64,000 nt of DNA from Ornithodoros turicata (taxonomy: Eukaryota > Arthropoda > Arachnida > Ixodida > Argasidae), in NCBI RefSeq assembly GCF_037126465.1, contig NC_088201.1, forward strand, positions 67,850,879 to 67,914,878. Direction: 5' to 3'. The notes below the pieces were generated by a model. The model had not been told where the DNA came from and searched no databases. It saw only the letters and a program-made list of their open reading frames with translations. A program made the translations under genes and the position numbers. This document shows, piece by piece, positions 24,001-36,000 of the stretch; position 1 is the first letter of the stretch; each line of letters begins with the position of its first letter.

Positions 24001-27000
24001 GAAATCAAGGTGTGCTCCACTTATTCTGTTCTGCGTACAGTCACACCCTAAAAACAGAACTTCACCGTTCAACACTCACATAGACAACCAGAATTCAGAA
24101 CGGTATCGTCCTCCCTGCCGATTTGTTAAAAGAGAGGATTTAGAGGTAGCAAGCGAGCTGGTGGTATAGATCCATAACTTAAAAACCCGAGATAAAAGGG
24201 CGTGCACCTGCGCTCTCTTCCCAAATCAGAAGTGCCAACGCTGGCATTCTGTGCCGTGACTGACCATGAGCGTTGCAGCGATCTCGGACCCGAGTGGTGG
24301 GGTGTTGGAGGAAACCAGGCGAGGGTCTATATTCAGTAACATAGCACGTTGATTACATGGCTGTCTACGGAGGATGAGAGACATACGGGCAGACAGCTCT
24401 TGGAGCATCGCTCTTTTAACCAGGCATTCTGGAAACTGATGTCACTCTCAAAGGAACATGGATGGACACCTCGAATACATATTTCTCTCTCCCAGCTCCT
24501 TCTGGCGTGTTGTGACGTCAGATCATCCGAGCACTTTTATTGGCTGCCGGAAATAGTCTGCTATGGCAAGGGAGCAAGACGACACGTCGACTGAACACCA
24601 GCTCCCGCGGCTAAGTGGTTAGCGTGCTGGCCACGTCACGGGACTGGGAGGTACCCGGGTTCGAATCCCGGTGCCGGGTGTGCTATCTGGGGTTTTACCT
24701 GGGCTTTCCTCAGACGCTTTCAGACATATGTCGGCACAATTCCCTTAGAAGTCGGCCCAGGACGCACATTCCCCCAGGGCGTCAGTCATGACGTTGCCCA
24801 CCTCTGTGAGCAGAACACGGCAAGCCCTTTCACCAGCACCACCACCACCGTCGACTGAACTGAAAGAAAATAGAAAGAAAGAAAAGAAGGTGCTCACTCT
24901 TGGGTGGAAGACATGACGTCGCCAACTGGCATCCGAGGGAAGCACCTTTGCTGACCCGCGGGATTGAACACTCTTAAAAATGAACTTCACCACATAGCAC
25001 GCTCTTAGTCAACCATCATCTCGAGTGATATCATTATCTGCCCTGATTTGTAGAAAACGGGAGGCGTACGCCTTTTCTGTGACACTTATGCTGTTCATAA
25101 TTGTCACAAAAAAGGCGTACGCCTCCCGTTTTTGACAAATCAGGGCACACAACGATATCATTCGAGATTGTGGTTGGCAAGGAGCGTGCTATGCGGTGGA
25201 GTTCATTTTTAAGAGTGAAGGCTCGATTGCGCACTGGGGGGGTTGCACGCGGCACTCGTACTCTTTCTTTGTGCAAATATGTATGCCTGGGCTTGTAACG
25301 ATAATTTCTGCACCTCCAGGCCTTTTTTTTTTTTTCGACCCCCCCCCCCCCCCCCATGCTTCGTTAAGCATTGTCTACAAAGTCCTCTCGTCAGGTCTTC
25401 TTCGTCCCTGGGGACACGTCTCACATGTTCCGCTGGCTGGCGAGAAGAATCGATGGTTTATCCCGCCGTTAGCTTCCTTTTCCCCAAAGATTAGGAACTT
25501 GGAACGTGGGAAAAGAAACTCGTGGTATGGCGAGTCGCAACAGCGTGTTGTGATGGTGAAGTTCTGCTTTTAGGGTGCACGTGGTTAGTCATTTCGGCAA
25601 GAGTGCAAAGTCAAACAGTGTGGTGACTTTCCTTAGGGCTTTCACCTTCAGACTATACATGTGTCAAATCTATAAGATGTACAATTTAGAAGCGAAGTCA
25701 CCTGTTGCCTTGGTATGTAGGTAGTGGATGTTGTGAGCGGCATGAAGTTGGGGCCCCACGAGCAGGGTGAACTGCGTGTCAAGAGTCCAGGTTGTGTTCC
25801 AGGATACTTCAACAAGCCGGAAGCCACTGCTGGCATGTATGACTCGGAAGGGTTTCTCAAGACTGGTACCTGTTTCTTCATTCATTTATTCTTGCAAACG
25901 TGCGCCATATGGCAAGTTGATACCGAGACACCTAGACTGTGATATATTGTCGAAAAGGAATGAATTTTCCGTTCTGAGATGATTCCCAAAATCGGTCAGG
26001 ATGCAGATTGCGATGTGGTCGTGCACCACGTTACTCCGTTAACCGCTCGGTCCCGAAGACTGAGAGACTTGTGCACTCGCCGACCTACAGTCGGTGGTTA
26101 CTGACGGACAAATCAACACTCTAGCCAACCCACTATTCCCTCCACAATACTTAGTTCGACCCAGGGCGATCAGCACTCGTTAGAGCACGATGGTGTAATC
26201 GTCAAAGGAGTGACTCAGGGTACAACGATAACACTCCAACACAACGTTTTACTACAATCTTGCAAAATTAAAAAGAAACAACCGGTTTGAATGTTCCAAC
26301 ACAGAGATTAATTATAACCAAATAATACAAGGTGCAATACTCATTAAGAAAGCATTATCCATGTGGAAATGGCCTTAACACAGTTTCAACCGGTGACAGC
26401 GAATTTCAAAGTCTTAGCTATTTTGCACAGAAAGTCCGAATGTCCGTTGTCAGAATGGTGCTAGGATGAGTCGGGTCGCGCGGCGGGGGTTCTTGTCGGT
26501 CTGATGGTCTCTGCTGTTTCTTGCACGACGCACCCAAACAAAGGAACTCGCCGACGTCTCCCCTCGAGGACTGACGCTGCCGCACACGCTTGTTTCCAAA
26601 CCACGACTGGCGTTTCTTGGTCTCGTTCCTGGTCTGGTCCACTGTTTGTTTGGCTTGTTCTGTACCTTTTCTCAAGTCCCGGGACGCAGGAATTCCAAAC
26701 ACACACGGTAGTGTCACTTCACACCCGCGACCACACGCCAGGGGTTCGCTGCCCTTCCCAATATTCGGTCCCCAGACATAAACACTAACTGTTTTTCGCA
26801 AGAAAAATGCCATTTTGACGTCTAGACAAATGATGTACACGATGTAAAAGAAAAATGCAGCTCTCGGCCACCGTACTTTTGGCTACATAATCCATGTTCG
26901 AAAAAGTTCCCGAAATGCGCCGGAATCACGGATTTGTGACACTGCCCCCTTTTCAAGAATGCTGACGGGTTAACATTTCAAACATTACAATAGACGAGAT

Positions 27001-30000
27001 TCCGACGGTATAATAACACAAGCGTTCGATTGAACAACTTGGGACGTCAAAAACCGAACATAACGAACACATGAGCACAACTTGAACAAGAAAATGGAGT
27101 ACCATTTCGATCGGCTGTGCATACAGCGCACGCTTTACTTATTCCACTATAGGCACATGCCTACGATTGGCACTGAGGAATGCTACGAATAAGTAGCTTA
27201 CAATGAATTATAATAAAAACGTTACGTGGGTATGTAAACAGATTACAGTTAACACGCCATGCATAACTCCTGCACATCAACATCATGAATCCAGTGGCTT
27301 TAGTGTCGGTGCCGACTACATCTTTGCCCTTGGTGCCCTCCACTTTGAAATGATACTCTTGCACAGCTAGTGTCCAACGGAGCACTCGAGTATTCGTGTA
27401 CTTCGCACTGTCAAGGTATCTAAGCGGCTGATGATCCGTTTGAATAACAAACTGGGTCCCATACAGAAATATGTGGAAATGTCTGATTGCCCAGACAATA
27501 GCGAGGCACTCTTTCTCAATGGTTGAGTACGCTCGCTTTCGGTCTAATAGCTTTCTACTGGCATACCCTACTGGGTGAAGATCATCGGAACCCCGTTGAA
27601 GTAGAACTCCTCCTAAGCCTGTGTCAGAGCCGTCTGCTCGAAGAATGAACGGCTTCGTGAAATCGGGCAACTGCAAAATTGGTACCTCAGCAAGAGGCGC
27701 TTTGAGCGTACAGAACGACCGTTCTTACTCTTCTCCCCATTTTACGTGGGTTTTCTCTCGTTTCTTGGTCAGGTCTGACAGTGGCGCAGCAATCGACGAA
27801 TAGTTAGGGATGAATTCTCGATAGTAGCCAGTCAGTCCTAAAAACGACCGGACCTGTGTGTTCGTCTTCGGGCTCAGTGCATTCTTGATTTTTTCCAATG
27901 TAGCTGAGATGGGGCTTTGTTTCCAGTGACCAATCTTGTGTCCCAAGAATGACAACTCAGTGAACCCAATTTCGCACTTTTTGGGTCGTACCGTTAGCCC
28001 TGCTTCCCTTATCTTCCTGAAAACGTCGTTCAGGGTCTGAACGTGTTCTTACCACGTATCAGTCGCGATGAGTACATCATCGTAGTAATGTTATACATTG
28101 GGGATTCCCTGCAGCACTTCTCGCATGAGTTTTGCAAATACCGCCTGACGCTGTCTTCAAGCCGAACGGGATGTACCTGAACTGATACAGGCCACTTGGT
28201 GTCGAAAATGCGGTTTTTGGTTTTTATTCCTGATTGAGAGAAATCTGCCAATATCCCTTGGCAAGGTCGAGTTTAATTAAATATACGCGAGAGCCAACCT
28301 CTGCAATTAGGAAATCCGACCTGGGAATGGGCTCTGCGTCTGCACCGAGGGTGTCGTTGAGTCTTCGGCAATCAATGCACACCCTGTTTGATCCGTCGGA
28401 TATCTTTACGATCAGAAGGAGAGAATGGTAGGGAGAGTTGGACTTTTCAACAATACCAGCTGAAGCATTCCCTCCAACTCCCTCTCAACCTCACCTCCTA
28501 CGGGAATGGAAGGGGATATAGTTTCACGTGCACCGGAGAGTCATTTGCCGTCTGTAAGTTGCATTCCACCAAATTAGTGGAGCCGGGCAAGTCGGAAAAT
28601 ATTTCTTGATACGCCGCCGTCAGGTTTCGCACGTCACTTCTCTGCTGGGTGATTAACTCCTCACCGACGATTACATCTCGGCAACCTTCTCTCGTTTCTC
28701 CTAACGTATTAGGAACTTCCACGTCGACATCCACGTGGTCTTCGCATCCACCCTCGCAGCCACTGACGCCAACAGTGCGTTTACTTGTGTCGCTGGTTCT
28801 CTTTGTTCATATTTCTTCAGTATGTTTGCATGAAACAGCTTCCTTTTGTGTCCGAGGTCGATAACATAGTCAGCTTCTCCTTTCTTTTCCATTATTTTGA
28901 AAGGCCCTTTCCACTGCATCAATAATTTATTTCCCCCCGTCGGAAGTAACAGTAGGGCTTCGTCTCTAACCTGGAGCTGTCGGTCTCTGCTTCTCGTGTC
29001 ATAATACTTCTTGTATCGCTGCGATGCGTTCTCCAGCTCCTCGTGGGCGATTTGACACGTTTCTTCGAGCTTGTTACGCAGATCCAATACGTGCTGATTC
29101 GTCGTCTTCACCTCTTCATCAATCTGTGCTCCAGCCTCCACCCCACAGCTGTTTCAAAATCGCCAACGGCCCCTTGATCTTTCGGCCGTACAAAAGCTCC
29201 AATAGGGAAAATCCCAGGCTTGCCTGTGGCACCGCACCTTCCTGTATGCAAATAAAAGGGGTGACAAATAGCGGTCCCAGTCCCGTGGGCACTCACGGCA
29301 CATTCGCTTCAGCATCTTCTTCAGTGTTCCATTGAACTTCTCTACCAGTTCATTGGCCATCGGGTGATATGGCGTTGTGGTAAGCTGTCGAACCGATAGC
29401 AGCCGACTGATCTCCCTCATCAGGTCCGAAGTGAAGTTGGACCCTCTGTCGCTGAGTATTTCATCTGGCAACCCGACCCGGGAAAAGATGTTCAGTAGAG
29501 CTTCGGCTACTCTTTCGGTTTCAATGCTTGGCAAGGCAACGGCTTCCCGAAATCTGGTTGCATAGTTGACGAGAGTAAGTATGTAGCGATTGCCCTCTTC
29601 GGATGGTGGTTTTATCGGTCCGACGATATCAATGGCCACTCTTTTGGAGGGAATGTCGATGATAGGCATTTTCCCTAGTGGCAAAGTTCGCGTCCTGCCC
29701 TTGTCACTGGTTCTCTGGCAAATGACGCACGTCAGGACAAACTTTTTCACGTCTGACTGTAGTCCTGGCCAGAAAATTCTGTCATAATTCTCTCGACCGT
29801 ACGCTTTGCCCCTTGATGTCCGGCCATCATTCTATTGTGTGCCAACTCCAAGACCGTAAGCCTGAATTTTCGAGGTACAATTAGCTGAATTGTTGTCACC
29901 CCACTAAACGATTTGTACTTCCGGTGAAGCAAATCGTTTTCCTCAAAAAATAGGTAGCTGTCCTGACGCCGGTTCTTGTTTTGGAATTGTTTTCCGATGG

Positions 30001-33000
30001 AAGCAAAAAACTTTTGCAAAGTCGGATCGTCCTTTTGCTATTTACCGAATTCTTCGGTCACTATGCCCCCGCTTAGGAGTCGACTTCTCAACTGCCGGAA
30101 ATCTTCCCTCTGCTTTCTGGACTGTTGTCGCGTAGTTACCGCAAGTATCTTATGACGGACTTCTGGCTTGCCATCTCCCACACTCGGTGTATTCCCTTCT
30201 AATTCTGAAACGTCTTGCCCCTTTGAACCAGTGTCTTCTCCATTGTTGGGTTCTGTTTCCCAGTTTGGGTCTTGTTCATCAACGCGTCGCACGCCGTGCA
30301 CATTCCCAAGAACATCAAATAAAGAATCCTCCATGCGTCCTGCCTCAAGCTCCCCCGTGTAGTACGGTGACTGAATGTGAACGGAGGCAACAGGTAACAT
30401 TCTGACCTTGCCGATCAAGTAGAAACACAGTCATCGTCCTTCCCGTCAGCTGCTCGGACGTAATCAGTGCTAGGATAGCAGAAGGATAGGAGGATAATGG
30501 GGCCCAGGCTCAAAATGGGTAGCAGTTGTGACGAACACAAAACTGTTCTGTTCCAAACTAACCCAGTGCCCGGGGTCAAGTACGGTCACTAGGGTCGAGG
30601 ATGCATAGAACAGATGGGACAAGTATGTGTATACTATGCTCCTTTTGGGTGTCCAGCGACCCTGAAGAAAGCTACCACATGTGACCCGGGTTTCTTTTTT
30701 TTTTTTTTTTTTACATCAGTTTGAAGTCAAAAAGTAGGCGTGGAAGAGGGGGACAGAGGAAGAAGGAAACGGGAAAAACCGCAACTCCACCACGTGGGCG
30801 TTGGAAAAATCGGGGTTCATCCGATAAATCCGATTTTTTGCAAAAAAAAAAAAAAACACCCGAGAGAGTTTATCGGAGAAATCCGAAAAGTCGGAAGCCT
30901 AGGTATAAAGTATGTAGCCATGCGACAACTACATGGACCTCCGCCTGGCGACTTCGGCAGCGCGGAACTACAGAACAAAGAATGTGGCTAAGCCACATCT
31001 ATAAGCGGCTCCTTCATGTTTGCTTGCTTGTTTCTGCTTGTTCTCCTGTTGTTGTTTTCTTTCTTTCTTTGATGTCGTCCTGACAGTCCTGCTCGTCGTG
31101 CTCACCGGAGAAGCCCAAGCTACTGACACAAAGAGGTCAACGACTCGTCTTCAGACACTTGCTGGCTATCGACACCGCAGAAGACTACGCAAGATTACTG
31201 GGCCGCTACACTCTTAGAAATGAACTTCACCACATAGCACGCTCCTAGCCAACCATCATCCCGAATGACAACATTCTCGCCCCTGATTTGCTGAAAACGG
31301 GAGGAGGAGCCTATTTTGTGCCATTATGCACGGCACAAAATAGGCTCCTCCTCCCGTTTTCAACAAATCAGGGGCGAGAACGTTGTCATTCGGGATGATG
31401 GTTGGCTGGGAGAGTGCTATGTGGTGAAGTTCGTTTTTAAGAGTGTATTTGTCCGTCAACAACAACGGGAAATACGTGGCACTTAGCCCTGCACTCTAAA
31501 AACACAGCTTCACCACATAGCACGCTCTCCGCCAACCATGGCCACGAACGATAGGGTTATGACTTCTGATTTGAAGAGAGAGGAGGGCGTAGTACGCCTT
31601 TTTGTGTCAATTATCATATCGACACAAAAAGGCGTATGCACCCCTCTCTCCTCGTATCGGAAGTGATAATCCTATCATTCGCGGCAATGGTTGGCGCAGA
31701 GCGTGCTATGAGGTGAAGCTCTGTTTTTAGAGTGTGGGCTTAGACGTCGCTCAGTTTGTTTCTTTTTTACGAAAGGTGCCCTGGACATAATGTTATCTAT
31801 GCTATAGTTACCCTCTCCAGCTATACTTTCAAAGGAGTTCAAATGTGCACGTGAACTGGAACGTGTGATCTACGGTGTTCACAACTCCCTTATATTATAG
31901 GGTCACTAAGGTACAGCCTTCCCGTACTCCATGGAGTCAGCAAGACAAGTGAAGCAGAGTTGACGAACATCATAGCGCGCAGCATATGTTCTCAGGATCT
32001 GTTTAGACATCCTGAGAACGACATACGACGCATACGACATACGACATAGACTAGCGCGGTTATTGCTGAAGCTCATGAGTTAAAGCGTCTCAATATCTCC
32101 TTAATACCGTCGAAATCCTCCGTGTACATTTTCGTCATGTGCGTCTCAACAATGAGTACTACCTTTCCTGGATACTTCCTCGCACACCCCTGTGGTCTGA
32201 CATTGTGTGGTGAGTGGTTGCCTTGTACCATCTCCGAGCTGGTTTTCCTCGTGCAGTATGATGGAGCAGTTTTGGATCTAGCTTCCTATTTCGGCATGCC
32301 TAAGCAAAATATTATCCGAAAGTACTGCAGTGGTACGACGATTAACTCTACGGTGCCTTGATGCTGTTCGCACTTCGCCTAAGACGTTATTCAGAGACGG
32401 GTATGCCACTGCTCTCAGTGCATCGTCAGCCTTCTACGTCCCCCAGCATAGATACGTCAGTGTCAGCTTTCATCGTACATCGTCCACAGCGGCGGAGATA
32501 CACGACATTGTCAAGGCTCTCGAACATCTTGCCCTCCGCAGAGGTGGATTTTTTTCCCCACTCAAAGGCTGAACTTGAAAGTATTTCAGGGCTTGGGCTG
32601 CGGTCTCCAAACTATGTGCTTCTGCAAACTGCGAGAACCATTCATCGTCGTGTATAGTGTTGGGTGGACATGATATCATCTGTTCCTAGACATTGCGGCA
32701 TCGCACGCAAAGAGGCAGCAGATTCTGCAGCTCTTGCTGCCCACCCTGCGAGAATTTGCTGCGGATGAGTCGTTGAGGTACCGCCAGTCTGTGGCAGCGA
32801 TATACGCGACTACACTCTTAAAAATGAGCGTCACCGCATAGCACGCTCCTATCCAACCATCATCTCGAATGATATCGCCTTTTGTGTGACTTATGCGGTT
32901 CATAATTGTCACAGAAAAGCCGTACGCCTCCCGTTCTCAACAAATCAGGGCAGATAACGATATCATTCGAGATGATGATTCGGTAGGAGCGTGCTATGCG

Positions 33001-36000
33001 GTGAAGTTCATTTTTAAGAGTGTACTTGGGGGCATGTGGATTTTTGTATCCCTCGTAGCTTAAGTAGACTGCATGCGTCCTTAATGTATCGACTTCGTCT
33101 GAATGTTGCTCACACGTCAATCAGGATGTGCAGGATGAGGAAATGTTGATCCCCGCATTGTTCCACCTGTGGCACACCAGCGGACGCTGATCACATCGTC
33201 CTACGCTCTGTTGCATATGAACGACCGAGATCTTCTTTACGGTCGGCTTTGCGTAAGATTACCACGCGCCCATTAAATCTGCAAGTTCTTCTAGGGCCCT
33301 GGAACAATCCAGCATCCCAACGCTTTGCGATAGACGCTCTGATACGATTTCTGACGGACACGGGCTGCGTTTCTCGACTTTGACTGCCTCTCGACGTTCC
33401 CTACATGTCACCCTGTGACTGTCTCTTTGACTGTGACTATCCCAGTATCCCAGCGGTGCGCGTGTTTCTGTGTGTACAGTGCTGGACAAAAGTTTACGGA
33501 ACGCGCGAGCGGCGTACTTTCTCTGGACAGAGACACCCTAGCGGCGAGCGGAAGCGGGAGAGTTCAGTCGTTCAGAGGGATGGAAGAGTGCACTTGTGCC
33601 GACCCACCGTGGTAGTAGTGATAACTTTGTTTTGAAATGGTTTCGTTTTCGCTATACTGCACCAAGCGCGAGTTGCTATCGCGGGAAGGGAGTCTCCGCT
33701 ATCGTAGAGATAACGGGGCCCTAATATAAATTGAGACGACAACGGGCTGCAGTGGGTTAGCTTTTTCCATCTATTTTCTTATTCGACAAAAACAGAAGAA
33801 AAAGCGTGTATCCTTGGGCACAAATAAAAAGAGAAAGTGGGATAGCACTCTTTGTTTTCAAAGAATGATATTACGCAGAGGTCATCGATAGGGCGCTGCT
33901 CCCCTATGCTCAGGACGGGCCGTTCCCATATGGGCGCTACCATTTCCAGTACGATAGCAGCTCCGCCTATCGAAGCAAAACTGCCCAACGCCTTCTCGAC
34001 GACCTCGGCGTAATACAGCGGACATGGCCAGCGCAGAGCCCGGACTTACCGAACATTACAGAAAATGTCCAGGGAATCCTGAAGAACAGAATGAGCAAGA
34101 GACGGACACCTACAAGGAGCAAAGGTGCGCTCTGGGAATTTATAGAAGCAGAGTGGTCCCTATTACGTGAAGACGGGGACCTTGTCCGTCGGCTATACGC
34201 ATCCCTGTCTGTGCACATGGCCTCCATTATTGCTGCGAAAGGGGGGGGGGGGCTACAACGTATTGAAAGAGCATCGTATCCCCCTATCTCTTTTTGTTTG
34301 TGCTCAAGTATACACGCTCTTCTTTTCTGTTTTTGTCGAATAAAAAAGAGACGAAAGAAGCTAGGCCACTGAAGCCCGTTGTCGTCTCAATTTATCTCAG
34401 CGCCCTGTTATTTCTACGATAGCGGAGACTTCCTTCCCGCGATAGCAACTCGCGCCCGGTGCAGTAGAGCGAAAGCGAAACTATTTCAAAAGCAAAGTTA
34501 CCACTACTACCAAAGTGCGTCGCCACAAGCGCACTCTTCCATCCCTCTGAACGAGTGAACTCGGCCGCTTCCGCTCGCCGCTAGGGTGTTTCTGCCGAGA
34601 GAAAATACGCCGCTCGCGTGTTCCGTAAACTTTATCCAGCACTGTACTGCCTGCAGACCCAGCAAATGAATGCGGAGTAGCAGGTTCTCGTGGTTGCGTC
34701 CAACCCCTCCATCTTTGATTTCTCCGCGTATTTTAACTCTATACCCCCGCCCAATCCCTCAACTCTGCATTGCCATGTTCACTGTCTTCACATGCGCAAC
34801 GCAACAGCAATGAAGCGCATTCAGATTTTCTCGCAAAGCCTGTGTCTCAAGTTCCTTGACTTTCTGTGCTCATGTGACAATGTAACACATCTGTAGCCAG
34901 TGGAAATCTTCGCATTCTCATGACAGCGGTACAAGTTTTTATAATTCTGCAAAAACTCAAAACATTTCGTTTAACTACTAACAACGTGCTGAAGCGTATG
35001 CTACATAGCTTGTGTCGTTGCGCTGTTGCAGTAAAAGTGTTTTATGTTGTACACTAAATGATAAGTTAGACGAGTTTGGCCCATAGAACTTTGCTCAGTC
35101 GCGGCTGGCCACCAGCAGTCGCCTGTCGCCAGTCGTCAAATAATTCTAATGCCCAGTTCCCACTTGGCGACGCCACACGCGTCATCACGGCGCGAGTGGT
35201 GACGTCGGCGGACGTCTGGAGAGGGCATGTTTTTCGTGTCCTCGCTACAGAGAGCTTGCTGCTATGTCCCGAGGTTGACGACACTCTTCGGGATACTTCC
35301 TCGATCCGCTCTCATTTTAGTGTCTTCTGTGAATCTTTCAAGTAGTGAGCGCGCATTTCCCCTCATTTCGACGCTTCTGCAGCTCATTAGGTTTAACTTT
35401 ATAATTGTCTTAATGGCACAAGTGCCGAGGAATCAAAGTAATGCGCAAAAAACTGCCGCAACACCGGCGAAAACCAGCAGACGAAAAATAAGGAGGCGTG
35501 GTTTGGGCATGTCACCTCATTAGCCAAGAGAACATCGGTCTCGCGAGTCGCGAGCTTTCGCGAACGCCGCGGAATGCCGCGGATAAGATTCGTCTCTCCT
35601 CTCCTGTCCCCACATGGGTATAGGTAACATCATTGGATTCCTCTATACTGTAAGTGATATGTGCAGGTGACGTTGGTTACTACGACGAACACGGTACCTT
35701 TTACATTGTCGATCGCATCAAGGAACTCATTAAGTGCATGGACCAACAAGTAGCACCAGCAGAGTTGGAAGACCTGCTTCTTCAGCACAGGGCTGTCAAA
35801 GAGGCAGCAGTGGCTGGTATTCCACATAAGGATTTTGGTGAGGCCCCCAGGGCTTTCATTATACTGCATTCTGGAGCTAAAGAAGACGCAGTGAAAGGCG
35901 AGCTGCTGCGTCTTATCGCAGGTAAGGTTTAGGACACCAATGTTCAATGCATGTACGCTATGCAGATGTTGAGTGCAAATATTGCGTGCTGTCATTCCAG

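Larger units (their letters stand above)
25980..30490 (-). mobile_element. Ty3/gypsy retrotransposon with integrase before reverse transcriptase
   Basis: Minus-strand order is a protease remnant, a linker, HHCC zinc finger, integrase core and C-terminus, reverse transcriptase, RNase H, polypurine tract and LTR. Ty3/gypsy elements normally have integrase last; a copia-like order with gypsy-type domains is known from Gmr1-like elements. It is truncated before gag and lacks a 5' LTR. Stops and frameshifts make it inactive. It lies in intron 8 opposite to the host gene. Confidence 0.75.

Noticed and set aside
26418..26840. Minus-strand frame of 140 codons
   Set aside because: It lies inside the presumed LTR and has no domain; the composition is that of non-coding LTR sequence.
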